A DNA stretch of 64,000 nucleotides from JBDSSS01 sp963764195 (GCA_963764195.1 CAVXRG010000002.1:186001-250000); one strand, 5' to 3'; numbered from the stretch's first letter, positions 17,543-27,052 are shown. The notes: generated from the sequence alone by a model not told the origin. Numbers and translations are program-made.

Positions 17543-17883
17543 CGCGTCACCGTTCCTGTTGAGAGCGTGCCCGGCCGGGCCGAGAGGCAAGGCAAGGTTC
17601 CCCTGACTCCAACTAGAAGTGTGCTCCCAGCCCGGAGACCTTGTCGATCCTTTACGGGCCCTTTCTGCGGCCGGTAACACGCTGCTGCAGGGGGTCCGGA
17701 GAAGCCTCGATCTCGGAAGTTGCACAGGTGACCACATCACGGGACCGACGGGGGTGGGGCCCGTCACACGGGGTGGGCGGTCGTAGAGTCGAGAGCAGGC
17801 ACCCGAGACGGCCCGCGCCGCGATCACCCGCGACGCACCCGGGGTCTCCGACCAGCCTCACCCCACCGAGAGGACACACCGCT

Positions 17884-19909
17884 GTGACCGTGCTCCACGT
17901 CGCCACCACCGGCTCCGACCACGCGGAGGGGAGCGAGTCCGCGCCCCTGCGCACCATCAACCGCGCCGCCGAGCTCGCCCTGCCCGGCGACCGGGTCGTC
18001 GTCCACGAGGGCGAGTACCGCGAGTGGGTCAAGCCCCGCCGCGGCGGCCTCAGTGACAACCGCCGGATCACCTACGAGGGGGCCGCCGGAGAGCGCGTCG
18101 TCATCAAGGGCTCCGAGCGCGTGACCGACTGGACCAGGGCCGAGGGCAGCGGGAAGGCCGACAGCGCAGCAGGATCCGTCTGGACGACCACCATCCCCAA
18201 CGAGCTCTTCGGCTCGTGGAACCCGTTCGCGGAGGAGATCGTCGGCGACTGGGTCGTCCGCCCGATCGAGGACGGCCAGCGCAAGCACCTCGGCGACGTC
18301 TACCTCAATGGCCGCAGCTTCTACGAGGTCGGCAGCCGCGAGGAGGTCACCGACCCTGCCCGTCGCGACGAGATCGTCGACGACTGGACCGCCCGCCCGG
18401 TGGCCGTCCACGACCCCGACCAGACGCAGTACGTCTGGCACGCGCAGGTCGAGGCAGACACGACGACGATCTGGGCCAACTTCCAGGGCGTCGGACCCCA
18501 ACGCCGAGCTCGTCGAGATCAACGTGCGCCGCTCGGTCTTCTACCCCACCGAGCACCACCTCGACTTCATCACCGTCCGCGGCTTCGAGCTGTGCCACGC
18601 GGCGACGCCATGGGCCCCGCCGACCGCCGACCAGCCGGGTCTCATCGGGCCCAACTGGGCCCGCGGCTGGATCATCGAGGACAACGTCATCCACGACTCG
18701 AAGTGCGTCGCGATCTCGATCGGCAAGGAGGCCTCGACGGGCGACAACAACTACACCCACCGCGGCGACAAGCCGGGCTACCAGTACCAGCTCGAGTCGG
18801 TCTTCTCCGCGCGGCAGATCGGCTGGGACAAGGAGCACATCGGCTCGCACGTCATCCGCCGCAACCACATCTACGACTGCGGACAGTGCGCGATCGCCGG
18901 CCACCTCGGCTGCGTCTTCTCCACGATCGCGGACAACCACATCCACCACATCGCGGTCAAGCGCGAGTTCTACGGCCACGAGATCGCCGGGATCAAGCTG
19001 CACGCCGCGATCGACGTCGAGATCACCCACAACCGGATCCACGCCTGCTCGCTCGGGATCTGGCTCGACTGGCAGACCCAGGGCACCCGGGTCGCGCGCA
19101 ACGTCCTCTACGGCAACTCCCGCGACCTCTTCGTCGAGGTGAGCCACGGCCCCTACGTCGTCGACCACAACGTCCTCGCCTCCCCCGTCTCGATCGAGTC
19201 CTTCAGCCAGGGCGGCGCCTACGTCGGCAACCTCGTCTGCGGCACCCTCGGCCTCACGCGGGTGATGGACCGCGCCACCCCCTACCACCGCCCGCACAGC
19301 ACGCAGGTCGCCGGCTACGCGCTCATCTACGGCGCCGACGACCGCTGGGTCGGCAACATCTTCGCCGGCGGTGACGTCGATGCCGCCTACGGCCGGGACG
19401 CCCACACCTACGAGGGCGCCGGGGTCGGGACCTCCGGTTACGACGGCCACCCGTCGAGCTTCGAGGACTACCTCGCGCTCATCGACGCCCAGCCGCCGGG
19501 CGACCACAACCGCTTCCCGGACGTTTTGCAGCCCGTCTACGCGCACGACAACGCCTATGCGGGAGGGGCGAGCGCGTATGCCGCTGAGGACGCTCCGCTC
19601 CGACTCGAGTCCGCGTCCTTCGTGGTCGTCGAGCAGGGCGCTGGTGACGCTGACGACCCCGGCGATGGTGGTTCGGTCTACCTCGAGGTCGAGCTGCCCG
19701 CGTCGTTCGACGACCTCCGGGTCGGGGTCGTGACGGGCCGGGACCTGCCCCGGGTGCGCTTCGTCGACGCCGAGTTCGAGGAGCGCGACGGCTCCCCCGT
19801 CGTCATCGACGTCGACCTCGTCGGCGACCGCAAGGACGGGGGCGCCACCCACCCGGCCGGACCGCTCGCGGTCCTGGCCTCGGGGACCTCGCGCCTGCGC
19901 ATCTGGTGA
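17884..19909 (+). pseudogene. Right-handed parallel beta-helix protein, frameshifted at about 18493
   Basis: GTG 17884 (GAGAGGA at about 17868-17874) opens a frame TVLHVATTGSDHAEGSESAP...INRAAELALPGD, typical of DUF1565/pectate-lyase-like beta-helix proteins. It stays convincing to ANFQG near 18490, then the coding signal moves one frame over: DPNAELVEINVRRSVFYPTE continues to TGA 19909 with clear beta-helix rungs (NVIHDSKCVAISIG, NHIYDCGQCAIAG, NRIHACSLGIWLD, NVLYGNSRDLFVE). Deleting one G in GTCGGACCC (18493-18494) restores a single ~675-aa protein. Likely a polysaccharide-active or surface protein with a C-terminal beta-sandwich. The shift may be real or a sequence error. Confidence 0.75.
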
Positions 19910-19915
19910 GTCGGG

Positions 19916-20419
19916 TCAGGGGAGCAGCAGCGGCTCCGGCGGCTCCCCTGCCACGTCGGCGAGCGCAACCAGACCGCTGGTGAGGTGTGCCCGGTCCTCG
20001 GGTGCCATCCCCGCGAGCATCGCGGCGAAGGCGGCGCGCCGGTCGTCCATGATCGAGGCGATCAACCCGGCACCCGCCGGCGTGAGGCCGAGCTCGATCT
20101 GGCGCCGGTCCGCCTGAGCCTCCCGGCGGGTGAGCAGGCCGGCCGTGACGAGCCGCTCGCAGATCCGGCTCGCGCCCGAGAGGTGGATGCCGAGCGCCTC
20201 CGCGACGGCGCTCGCCCCGACGTCGGCGCGGCTCGCCACGAGGACGAGCACGCGCATCTGCGGCATCGTCACGACGTCCTCGTCGCGGGCCAGCGACCCC
20301 GCGACGACGGCGGTGATGACGCGCGAGGCCCGCATCAGCGCCTCCAGCGGCTCCCTCTCCGTGCCCGTCGGGCCCACCCCCTCGGCGGGGTACGGACGGG
20401 GCATGGGTTCGGGCGGCAT
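19916..20419 (-). CDS. MarR-family transcriptional regulator
   Basis: About 167 aa from ATG 20419 (MPPEPMPRPYPAEG) or slightly shorter from ATG 20404. The winged helix-turn-helix is clear: TMPQMRVLVLVASRADVGASAVAEALGIHLSGASRICERLVTAG, then the wing REAQADRRQIELGLTPAG. MarR proteins bind short palindromes as dimers, released by small ligands. Divergently transcribed from the SDR gene, with a TTGCA-4-TGCAA palindrome between them, so it probably represses that gene and itself. Confidence 0.9.
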   Translation of the reverse strand: MPPEPMPRPYPAEGVGPTGTEREPLEALMRASRVITAVVAGSLARDEDVVTMPQMRVLVLVASRADVGASAVAEALGIHLSGASRICERLVTAGLLTRREAQADRRQIELGLTPAGAGLIASIMDDRRAAFAAMLAGMAPEDRAHLTSGLVALADVAGEPPEPLLLP

Positions 20420-20440
20420 ACGGACAGCATCCAACACAAC

Positions 20441-20470
20441 TTGCATGAGTGCAACTATTGCGCGTATACA
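20441..20470 (+). promoter_or_regulatory. Divergent promoter and MarR operator
   Basis: TTGCAT (20441-20446) and TATACA (20465-20470) with an 18-bp spacer form a good promoter for the SDR gene. The palindrome TTGCATGAGTGCAA (20441-20454) overlaps the -35 box, so a bound MarR dimer would block it. On the other strand TTGCAC in the same palindrome could be the -35 of the regulator gene. Confidence 0.6.
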
Positions 20471-20534
20471 CGTAGGTGGTGAGGCTGCAACGCCGCCGAC
20501 CCCCGAAGAAGCCAGCGAGACGATCGGAGTGCAG

Positions 20535-21539
20535 ATGAGCCAGGTAGTCGCCATCACCGGTGCCAGTGGAGGGATCGGCCGGGCCACGGTGCGCGAGTTC
20601 GCCCGTCAGGGCGCAGATGTCGCCCTCATCGCCCGCGGCACCGTCGGCCTCGAGGCCGCCGCCGCGGAGGCCCGCGAGCACGGGGTGCGCACCCTCGTCG
20701 TGCCGACCGACGTCTCCGACGCCGAGGCGGTCGAGGCCGCGGTCGCCCGCATCGAGGACGAGCTCGGCCCGATCGACGTGTGGGTCAACGTCGCCTTCAC
20801 CTCGGTCTTCGCGAAGTTCGACGACATCGAGCCCGACGAGTTCCGCCGGGTCACCGAGGTCTCCTACCTCGGCTACGTCTACTCGACGATGGCCGTGCTC
20901 AAGCGGATGCGCAAGCGTGACGCCGGCACGATCGTCCACGTCGGGTCGGCCCTGGCCTACCGCGGCATCCCGCTCCAGAGCGCCTACTGCGGCTCCAAGC
21001 ACGCCATCCAGGGCTTCCACGAGTCGCTGCGCACCGAGCTGCTCCACGAGCGCAGCAACATCCACGTGACGATGGTCCAGATGCCGGCCGTCAACACCCC
21101 CCAGTTCTCCTGGGTCCTCTCCCGCCTGCCGGAGCACGCGCAGCCGGTGCCCCCGATCTACCAGCCCGAGGTGGCCGCTCGGGCCGTCGTCTTCGCGGCC
21201 GCCCACCCGAAGCGCCGCGAGTACTGGGTCGGGGCGAGCACCGTCGGCACCCTGATGGCCAACGCCGTCGCCCCCGGTCTGCTCGACCGCTACCTCGCCC
21301 GCACCGGCTTCTCCTCGCAGCAGACCGGCGAGGTCAAGCCCGAGCACCAGGTGGTCAACCTGTGGGAGCCCGCTGACGGTGAGGGCGGTCATGACTTCGG
21401 CGCCCGCGGCGCCTTCGACGGCACGGCCAAGACCCGCAGCCCGCAGCAGTGGATCTCGCACCGCTACCCGCAGGCCGCCGCCGTCGCGGGCGTCGCTCTC
21501 GCCGGGCTCGCCGCCTGGGCGATCGGGAACCGGACGTGA
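20535..21539 (+). CDS. SDR-family oxidoreductase with C-terminal membrane anchor
   Basis: 334 aa, NAD(P)-dependent short-chain dehydrogenase. The cofactor motif is TGASGGIG; VNVAF replaces the usual NNAG-type strand motif; the catalytic Ser is in HVGSAL and the YxxxK pair in YCGSKHA. After the ~260-residue fold comes a longer tail than usual, ending in a hydrophobic helix (AAAVAGVALAGLAAWAIG) that could anchor the enzyme to the membrane. ATG 20535; a GTG two codons earlier is also possible. Its stop overlaps the next gene's GTG (GTGA). Likely controlled by the divergent MarR. Confidence 0.92.
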   Translation: MSQVVAITGASGGIGRATVREFARQGADVALIARGTVGLEAAAAEAREHGVRTLVVPTDVSDAEAVEAAVARIEDELGPIDVWVNVAFTSVFAKFDDIEPDEFRRVTEVSYLGYVYSTMAVLKRMRKRDAGTIVHVGSALAYRGIPLQSAYCGSKHAIQGFHESLRTELLHERSNIHVTMVQMPAVNTPQFSWVLSRLPEHAQPVPPIYQPEVAARAVVFAAAHPKRREYWVGASTVGTLMANAVAPGLLDRYLARTGFSSQQTGEVKPEHQVVNLWEPADGEGGHDFGARGAFDGTAKTRSPQQWISHRYPQAAAVAGVALAGLAAWAIGNRT

Positions 21540-21913
21540 GTGGCAGCGGCACGACGATGCCCCGTCTCATCGGCCTCGGCGGCGCCGCCTGGGGGCTGAC
21601 CCTGCTGCTGCGTCGCGACGAGATCTGGACCGCCGTCGACGGGCACACACCCGACGCCGACGAGGAGCTCGTGACGAGCATCCTCGGCGTCCGGCACGTC
21701 CTGCAGGGCGTGGCCCAGTTCGTCGCCCCACGCCTGACGCGGGTCCCCGTCATCGCCGTCGACGTCATCCACGCCGGCACGATGGTGTGGTTTGCCCGGC
21801 GCCACTCCGCGCAGGCGAAGCCGGCCCTCGTCTCGGGGGTCGTCGCCCTCACCAGTGCCGCGCTGACCGCCACCGCCCGCGCCGCGGCGCCCTCGGGCCG
21901 AGCCGGCTCCTGA
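21536..21913 (+). CDS. Small hydrophobic protein, DUF4267-like
   Basis: 125 aa from GTG 21536, coupled to the SDR stop. Hydrophobic stretches around LIGLGGAAWGLTLLL, VLQGVAQFV, VPVIAVDVIHAGTMVWF and ALVSGVVALTSAALTATA suggest three to four short membrane segments. The pattern LGVRHVLQGV...D-x-x-H-A-G-T-M resembles small membrane proteins of the DUF4267 group, a tentative call. It probably acts with the SDR; function unknown. Confidence 0.65.
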   Translation: MSGSGTTMPRLIGLGGAAWGLTLLLRRDEIWTAVDGHTPDADEELVTSILGVRHVLQGVAQFVAPRLTRVPVIAVDVIHAGTMVWFARRHSAQAKPALVSGVVALTSAALTATARAAAPSGRAGS

Positions 21914-21914
21914 G

Positions 21915-23717
21915 ATGGGCACGACCACGACCACGACCCCCGGGACGACCCCTGAGACGACCCCTGAGACGACCTCCGAGCCGGCACCGACGCCCCCGCC
22001 CCAGCACGTGCTGCGGGAGTACGCCTTCCTCGCCGACGGCCACCGCGGCGCCCTGATCGGCCCGCGCGGAGACGTCTCCTGGCTCTGCACCCCGCGCTGG
22101 GACTCCCCGGCCGTCCTCGCCTCACTCGTCGGCGGCCGCGGCAGCTACGCCGTCACCCCCCGCGACCCGTTCGTCTGGGGCGGCTACTACGAGCCGGGCT
22201 CGCTGGTCTGGCGCAGCCGGTGGACGACGACCTCGACCGTCATCGAGTGCCGCGAGGCGCTCGCGACCCCCGGAGACCCGCACCGGGCCGTCCTGCTGCG
22301 CCGCATCGAGGCGGTGGCCAGCCGGGCTGCCGTGAGCGTCACCCTCGACCTGCGCGCCGACTTCGGTCGGGCCGGGCTGCGGACCCGCCGGGACGACGGC
22401 GGTCGCTGGCTCTTCGAGGGTGACGGGGTCCACGCCCGCTGGAGCGGGCTGCCGGAGGCCCGGCCCGATGGTGACGGCATCCTGCACGCGACCGTCGAGG
22501 TCCCCGCCGGGGGCCACCTCGACCTCGTCCTCGAGGTGGCCGACCGCCCCCTCGGCAGCCCCGTCGACCCGGAGCGCGCCTGGTGGGAGACCGAGCGCTA
22601 CTGGCGCGACGCCGTCCCCGACTTCGCCGGGTCGGCCGCTCCCCGCGACAGCGCCCACGCGTATGCCGTCCTGCGCGGCATGACGACCCCCGGGGGCGGC
22701 ATGGTTGCCGCAGCCACGCTCGGCCTGCCCGAGCGCGCCGAGGCCGGACGCAACTACGACTACCGCTACGTGTGGCTGCGCGACCAGGCGTATGCCGGGA
22801 TCGCCGTCGCCGTCGACGAGCCGCTTCCCCTGCTCGACGAGTTCGTCTCGGTGACGACCGCCCGCGTGCTCGAGCACGGAGGCGACCTCGCCCCGGCGTA
22901 TGCCGTGGACGGCTCGCTGCCGCCCGAGCAGTCGAGGCTGCACCTGCCGGGCTACCCCGGCGGCGCCGACGTCGTCGGCAACTGGGTGCGCCAGCAGTTC
23001 CAGCTCGACGCGCTCGGTGAGCTGCTGCAGCTCTATGCCGTCGCCGCCGGCCACGGCCACCTCGGCATCGACGACCGCCGCGCGGTCCAGGTGCTCATCG
23101 ACCTGATCGGCCGCCGGTGGAACGAGCCCGACGCCGGCGTCTGGGAGCTCGACAACGCGTGGTGGACCCATTCGCGCCTGGCCTGCGTCGCGGGCCTGCG
23201 CCGGATCGAGCCCGTCGTCCCGGACGGGTCCCGCCACGAGGTCTCCGCGCTCGCCGACCTCATCCTCGCCGAGACGACGCGGCGCAGCCTGCGCCCCGAC
23301 GGGGCCTGGCTCCAGCGTCCGGACGAGCCCGGTCTCGACGCCGCCCTGCTCCTGCCGCCGGTGCGCGGAGCCCTCTCCCCGTCCGACCCGCGCAGTCTCG
23401 CGACCCTCCGGGCGATCGAGGTGGACCTGGCGCAGGACGGCTACCTCTACCGCTACCGCAAGGACGACCGGCCGCTCGGCAGCGCCGAGGGCGCCTTCCT
23501 CATGTGCGGCTTCGCGATGAGCCTGGCCCAGCTCGCGGCCGGCGACGAGGTCGAGGCCTTCCGGTGGTTCGAGCGCCAGCGCGCCGCGACGGGCCCGGCC
23601 AACCTGCTGGCCGAGGAGTTCGACGTCTCCCAGCGACAGCTGCGCGGCAACCTCCCGCAGGGGTTCGTCCACGCCCTGCTCCTCGAGAGCAGCCAGCGGC
23701 TCGGGACCGCCGGCTGA
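21915..23717 (+). CDS. Glycoside hydrolase family 15 protein
   Basis: 600 aa, glucoamylase/trehalase-like (alpha/alpha)6-barrel enzyme, starting one base after the previous stop. A Thr/Pro/Glu-rich leader encoded by a repeated CCTGAGACGACC unit precedes the domain: REYAFLADGHRGALIGPRGDVSWLCTPRWDSPAVLASLVGG (N-terminal beta-sandwich), then the catalytic barrel with NYDYRYVWLRDQAY and the acid Glu region PDAGVWELDNAWWTHSRL. The end FLMCGFAMSLAQLAAGDEVEAFRWFE is typical. Probably cleaves alpha-glucosidic bonds of trehalose or maltodextrins in the cytoplasm. Some residues around the barrel differ from characterised trehalases, so substrate is open. Confidence 0.9.
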   Translation: MGTTTTTTPGTTPETTPETTSEPAPTPPPQHVLREYAFLADGHRGALIGPRGDVSWLCTPRWDSPAVLASLVGGRGSYAVTPRDPFVWGGYYEPGSLVWRSRWTTTSTVIECREALATPGDPHRAVLLRRIEAVASRAAVSVTLDLRADFGRAGLRTRRDDGGRWLFEGDGVHARWSGLPEARPDGDGILHATVEVPAGGHLDLVLEVADRPLGSPVDPERAWWETERYWRDAVPDFAGSAAPRDSAHAYAVLRGMTTPGGGMVAAATLGLPERAEAGRNYDYRYVWLRDQAYAGIAVAVDEPLPLLDEFVSVTTARVLEHGGDLAPAYAVDGSLPPEQSRLHLPGYPGGADVVGNWVRQQFQLDALGELLQLYAVAAGHGHLGIDDRRAVQVLIDLIGRRWNEPDAGVWELDNAWWTHSRLACVAGLRRIEPVVPDGSRHEVSALADLILAETTRRSLRPDGAWLQRPDEPGLDAALLLPPVRGALSPSDPRSLATLRAIEVDLAQDGYLYRYRKDDRPLGSAEGAFLMCGFAMSLAQLAAGDEVEAFRWFERQRAATGPANLLAEEFDVSQRQLRGNLPQGFVHALLLESSQRLGTAG

Positions 23718-23799
23718 GCGCGCCTGCCCGGCGGCCGGGCGATCAGATATGAGGCCGCCACCTCCCGCCAGAGGCCGGCTCCCGCGGCAGGGCCGGAGG

Positions 23800-24813
23800 T
23801 CAGCCGAGCAGGAGCTGCACCTCGTGCATCGTCTCGACCTTGCGGAAGCCGAAGGCCCGGTTGGTGCGCTGCATGGGGGCGTTGCCCTGCTCGGTCCACG
23901 TGTGCAGCCATCGTGAACCCGGCGCCGCCTTGCGCACCTGCGCGAGGTTCGCGGTCTTGAGCCGCTCCCCGAGGCGATGGCCGCGCTCGGACCGCACGAC
24001 GTAGGTGTCGTCCTGCAGGAGGTTGTCCTCATCCCCCTTCGGGACGAAGACGAGCGTGTAGCCCGCGGGCTCACCCCCGGCCGTGAGCGCGAGGGTCACG
24101 AGCGAGCGGAAGCCTTTCGCGTGACGCTCCTCCCTGCGCCGCACGTCCGCCACCTCGACCGGGCGCGGAGTGCGCACGAGACCGCCGGTGGGGACGTCGG
24201 CGTTCATCAGCGACTGCATCGCGGCATACGGCGCGACGTGCTCGTCTGGGGCCCGGTCGACCCACGACACGAACCGGTGCCCTGCCCCGTCAGCCGGAGC
24301 CGCCGGCGGGCTCGGCGGTCCCGCACCCAGAGGGAGGGCGAGGTGGTCCTCGATGTTCTCGCTCGTGAAGCCTCGCTCGCGAGCGAAACGCAGGCCCGGG
24401 CTGGACTGGTCGCGAACGCCGACCGGCACATTGACCTCGGCCTGCAGGACCGAGCGACCCTCGGCGCGGCACACCTCCACTGTCGCCTCCCACAGGGCCG
24501 AACCGACGCCCCGGCCCCGCTCGGTCGGTAGCACCTCGACGTCGACCTCGGCCGTCTCGGTGTCGATGTCGAGGGGCAGCTCGATCGAGGCGACGCCGAC
24601 GACCCGGCTGCCCGGACCGCCGTCCTCGTCGAGGGCAGCCAGCGCGACGCGGCTCCGTCTGGGGTTGGGATGGCGGTACCAGTGGGCCAGGGTCGCCTCG
24701 GCCCAGACGGTCGGGGCGGTCCGGCCGTGGGTCGCGGATGCTCGCAGCACGGCATACCACTGCGCGAAGGCGTCCTCGTCGTGCGGGTCGACCGTCTGGA
24801 TCTGCACCATCAC
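23800..24813 (-). CDS. Tandem GNAT-domain acetyltransferase
   Basis: 337 aa with two GCN5-like folds. The first half carries the acetyl-CoA loop LPTERGRGVGSALWEATVEVC (V-x-P-x-x-R-G-x-G). The second half has VVRSERGHRLGERLKTANLAQV, a looser version of the same motif, and ends WTEQGNAPMQRTNRAFGFRKV, the usual GNAT helix and strand. Starts with two Met codons at 24813 and 24810. Convergent with the GH15 gene. Such tandem GNATs include mycothiol synthase, but the sequence does not match it convincingly, so substrate is unknown. Confidence 0.88.
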   Translation of the reverse strand: MMVQIQTVDPHDEDAFAQWYAVLRASATHGRTAPTVWAEATLAHWYRHPNPRRSRVALAALDEDGGPGSRVVGVASIELPLDIDTETAEVDVEVLPTERGRGVGSALWEATVEVCRAEGRSVLQAEVNVPVGVRDQSSPGLRFARERGFTSENIEDHLALPLGAGPPSPPAAPADGAGHRFVSWVDRAPDEHVAPYAAMQSLMNADVPTGGLVRTPRPVEVADVRRREERHAKGFRSLVTLALTAGGEPAGYTLVFVPKGDEDNLLQDDTYVVRSERGHRLGERLKTANLAQVRKAAPGSRWLHTWTEQGNAPMQRTNRAFGFRKVETMHEVQLLLG

Positions 24814-25051
24814 GCGAGCCTTTCACGGCACGCGGGTCGGGACCGGACCGGACCGGCTGGCCGCCGCACGGATGGCCGCGAGAACCAGACCATTCATATG
24901 GAATCGATATCTCCACCCGGTGGCAACCCGGGACACCCGGTGCCATCATCGGAGGCAGGCCCGGCGAAGGTGCCGGGCGGGGAATCCATTCGTACAAATT
25001 TCACCCAGACGCTGGCCACCGGCGGGTCTGGGATCTATGCTTGGCATAGCG

Positions 25052-25086
25052 AAGGGTTGGGCGCGCACGAACCGCGCCCAGCCCTT
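25052..25086. terminator. Strong hairpin, possible terminator
   Basis: AAGGGTTGGGCGCG (25052-25065) pairs with CGCGCCCAGCCCTT (25073-25086), 14 pairs with one G-T, 7-nt loop. Followed by CTGC with no T-run on either strand. Either ends a small RNA or acts as a bidirectional terminator. Confidence 0.45.
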
Positions 25087-25159
25087 CTGCACGTCCGGCC
25101 CCGCTGCACGTCCGGGCCCCTGGTGTCCGCCGCCTGTCGCGCCCGCACCCCTCACGCAG

Positions 25160-25194
25160 AGGAGGACCCGCCGGCGGTGGCCGGGGGTCCTCCT
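25160..25194 (-). terminator. Hairpin downstream of the LEA-like gene
   Basis: AGGAGGACCC (25160-25169) pairs perfectly with GGGTCCTCCT (25185-25194) around a GC-rich loop that can pair further. It lies 15 bp beyond the minus-strand stop codon at 25210, so it is placed as that gene's terminator. Confidence 0.55.
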
Positions 25195-25209
25195 CGATAG
25201 CTGGTCGCC

Positions 25210-26295
25210 TCAGGCCTGGGCGTCCCCGTCACCGGCGCCGGCCCGGCGGTTCGCCTCGCCGGCCTCGGCGGTCGAGTCCTCGACCGCGTCCGAGGTGATG
25301 GCGTCGGAGTTGAGGCCACCGTCGACGGCCGTGACCTGGCCCTCGTCCGGCTGGTCTCCCGCCTCGTCGGCAGCGTCCGTGGCCTCCTCGACGAGCTCAC
25401 CCGAGCGGTCCTTCGCGTCGGTGAGGGCGGACTGGCCCTTGGCGGCGAGGTCGCCCGCAACGTCCTTGGCCTTGCCCGCGGCGTCGGAGACGACCTCCTT
25501 CGCGTGCTCGACCTGCACGGCGGCCTTGTCCTTGAGCGAGCTCGAGGGGCTGCCGGCGCCCTCGCTGAGCGGCGTGGCCCACGGGTCGTCGGCCTGCTGC
25601 TGCTTGCGGAAGGCGGCGACGGCAGCGACGGCGGCGGCCACGAGGCCCAGCCCGATGAGCCACTTGCCGGCCCCACCGCGCTTGGGCTTGGCCACGGCCT
25701 CGCCCTTGAGCACGGAGTAGGCGTCCTTCGAGCGGTCGCCCGCGATGGCCGCGGTCTCGCGGGCGTGCTCGACACGGGGGGCGGCTGCCTCACGGGCCTG
25801 GTCGGCGCCGGCGGTGATCGCGGCGACCGCGGCGGCGACAGCCGCAGCGAGCTTGGGCAAGACGTTGTCGTTGAAGCTGTCATGCGCGGCCTCGACCCTC
25901 GGCTTGGCGCGGTCGGCCGCCTCGGCGAGCTTCTCGCTGGCGGCCTCCTTGGCGAGCACGGCGGCCTCACCGAGGCGCTCGCGGGCCTGGCCTGCGGCGT
26001 CGGACAGGGTGGGCCCGGCCGCGTCGCGCGCGGCGACGAGGCGCTCACGGCCGGCGTCTGCAGCGTCGTGGAGCACGGGCGTGGCCGCGTCCCGGGCCGC
26101 CTGCGCCCGGTCCTTGGCGGAGCTGGTGGCCGCCTTGGCCTGGTCCTTCGCCGCGTCCCGGGCCGCCTTGGCCTGGTCGGCGGCGAGGTTGCGGAGGTCC
26201 TCGGCGCGGTCGCTGGCCGCCGAGCCCAGATCGTCTGCTGTGCTGCGGACCTCGTCGGCTGCTGCCTCGGCCCGGGACTGCTTGGTGCGGAACAT
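25210..26295 (-). CDS. LEA/apolipoprotein-like amphipathic helix protein with one membrane segment
   Basis: 361 aa; AGGAGG sits 8 bp before ATG 26295. The sequence is dominated by Ala/Asp/Lys/Arg 11-residue-type repeats (AADQAKAARDAAKDQAKAAT, ATPVLHDAADAGRERLVAAR), typical of long amphipathic helices as in late-embryogenesis-abundant or apolipoprotein-like proteins. A single membrane helix around residues 205-225 (GGAGKWLIGLGLVAAAVAAVAAF) divides it from a second Lys/Asp/Ala-rich region and an acidic tail. Probably a stress-related surface or membrane-associated protein; function inferred only from composition. Transcribed opposite to its neighbours. Confidence 0.7.
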   Translation of the reverse strand: MFRTKQSRAEAAADEVRSTADDLGSAASDRAEDLRNLAADQAKAARDAAKDQAKAATSSAKDRAQAARDAATPVLHDAADAGRERLVAARDAAGPTLSDAAGQARERLGEAAVLAKEAASEKLAEAADRAKPRVEAAHDSFNDNVLPKLAAAVAAAVAAITAGADQAREAAAPRVEHARETAAIAGDRSKDAYSVLKGEAVAKPKRGGAGKWLIGLGLVAAAVAAVAAFRKQQQADDPWATPLSEGAGSPSSSLKDKAAVQVEHAKEVVSDAAGKAKDVAGDLAAKGQSALTDAKDRSGELVEEATDAADEAGDQPDEGQVTAVDGGLNSDAITSDAVEDSTAEAGEANRRAGAGDGDAQA

Positions 26296-26524
26296 GAATA
26301 GCCCTCCTGGTCAGTTCTTCCGTACCCATCCTGCCAACCTCTGGCACCCGGGTCACGCAACGGTATGCCGTCGGGCCCGTCGGGAGCCTCGGTTGGGACC
26401 CGGATGGGCTGGGTTCGTCAGATCTGCCCCCATCATGGCGGTCCGGGCCGGGCAACGGGGACACTTGACCACTCGGGTGGGCCCCGACGGCCCGCTCCGC
26501 CCCATCGAGACGAGGAGCACCACC

Positions 26525-27052
26525 ATGTTCTACGACGGTCTCACCGGCCTGCTGCGCCTGGTCGTGATCGGGCCGCTGGCCTACGCCTGGCTCGTGCTCG
26601 TGCTGCGGGTCACCGGCAAGCGGACCCTCGCCCAGCTCAACGCCTTCGACTTCGTCGTCACCGTCGCGCTCGGCTCGACCCTCGCGACGGTCCTGCTCAC
26701 CAACTCGGTCGCGCTGACGGAGGGAGCCCTTGCCCTCGCCGTCCTCGCCGCGCTGCAGCTCGTCGTCGCCTGGCTGAGCGTGCGCGTGGGCTGGGTGCGC
26801 CGGGCGATCACGTCCGAGCCGACCCTCCTGCTGCGCGACGGCCGGCCGCTTCTGGATGCGATGGCCTCGCAGCGCATGACGGAGTCTGCCCTCCACCAGT
26901 GCGTGCGCAGCGCGGGCTTCGGGGACCTCGCCCAGGTCGGAGCCGTCGTGCTCGAGACGAACGGCCAGGTCAGCGTCATCGGCGCGGGCTCGGTGGGCAA
27001 CGGATCGGTGCTGCCCGACGCGTGGGGGGAGCGGCCCCCGGGGGGCCGGTGA
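26525..27052 (+). CDS. YetF-like DUF421 membrane protein
   Basis: 175 aa; start ATG 26525 with GAGGAG upstream. N-terminal half has membrane segments (LLRLVVIGPLAYAWLVLVL; FDFVVTVALGSTLATVLL; GALALAVLAALQLVVAWLSV) and the family signature RVTGKRTLAQLNAFDFVV. The soluble C-terminal half has the DUF421/YetF motif PTLLLRDGRPL and a small beta domain (GAVVLETNGQVSVIG). Shorter than the usual ~210-230 aa at the C-terminus. YetF proteins are widespread; their role (spore-related in Bacillus) is unclear in non-spore formers. Confidence 0.88.
   Translation: MFYDGLTGLLRLVVIGPLAYAWLVLVLRVTGKRTLAQLNAFDFVVTVALGSTLATVLLTNSVALTEGALALAVLAALQLVVAWLSVRVGWVRRAITSEPTLLLRDGRPLLDAMASQRMTESALHQCVRSAGFGDLAQVGAVVLETNGQVSVIGAGSVGNGSVLPDAWGERPPGGR

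Larger units (their letters stand above)
24814..25209. other. 396-bp intergenic region with several hairpins; possible small RNA
   Basis: No credible protein gene. It holds an AT-richer patch (TTCATATGGAATCGATATC, about 24893-24911), CCCAGAC/GTCTGGG arms around 25004-25030, the palindrome CTATGC-TTG-GCATAG (25035-25049), the strong hairpin 25052-25086 and the terminator-like hairpin 25160-25194. TATGCT (25036-25041) could be a -10 box. Successive stems ending in a GC hairpin resemble a structured RNA, but no known RNA family was recognised. Confidence 0.4.
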
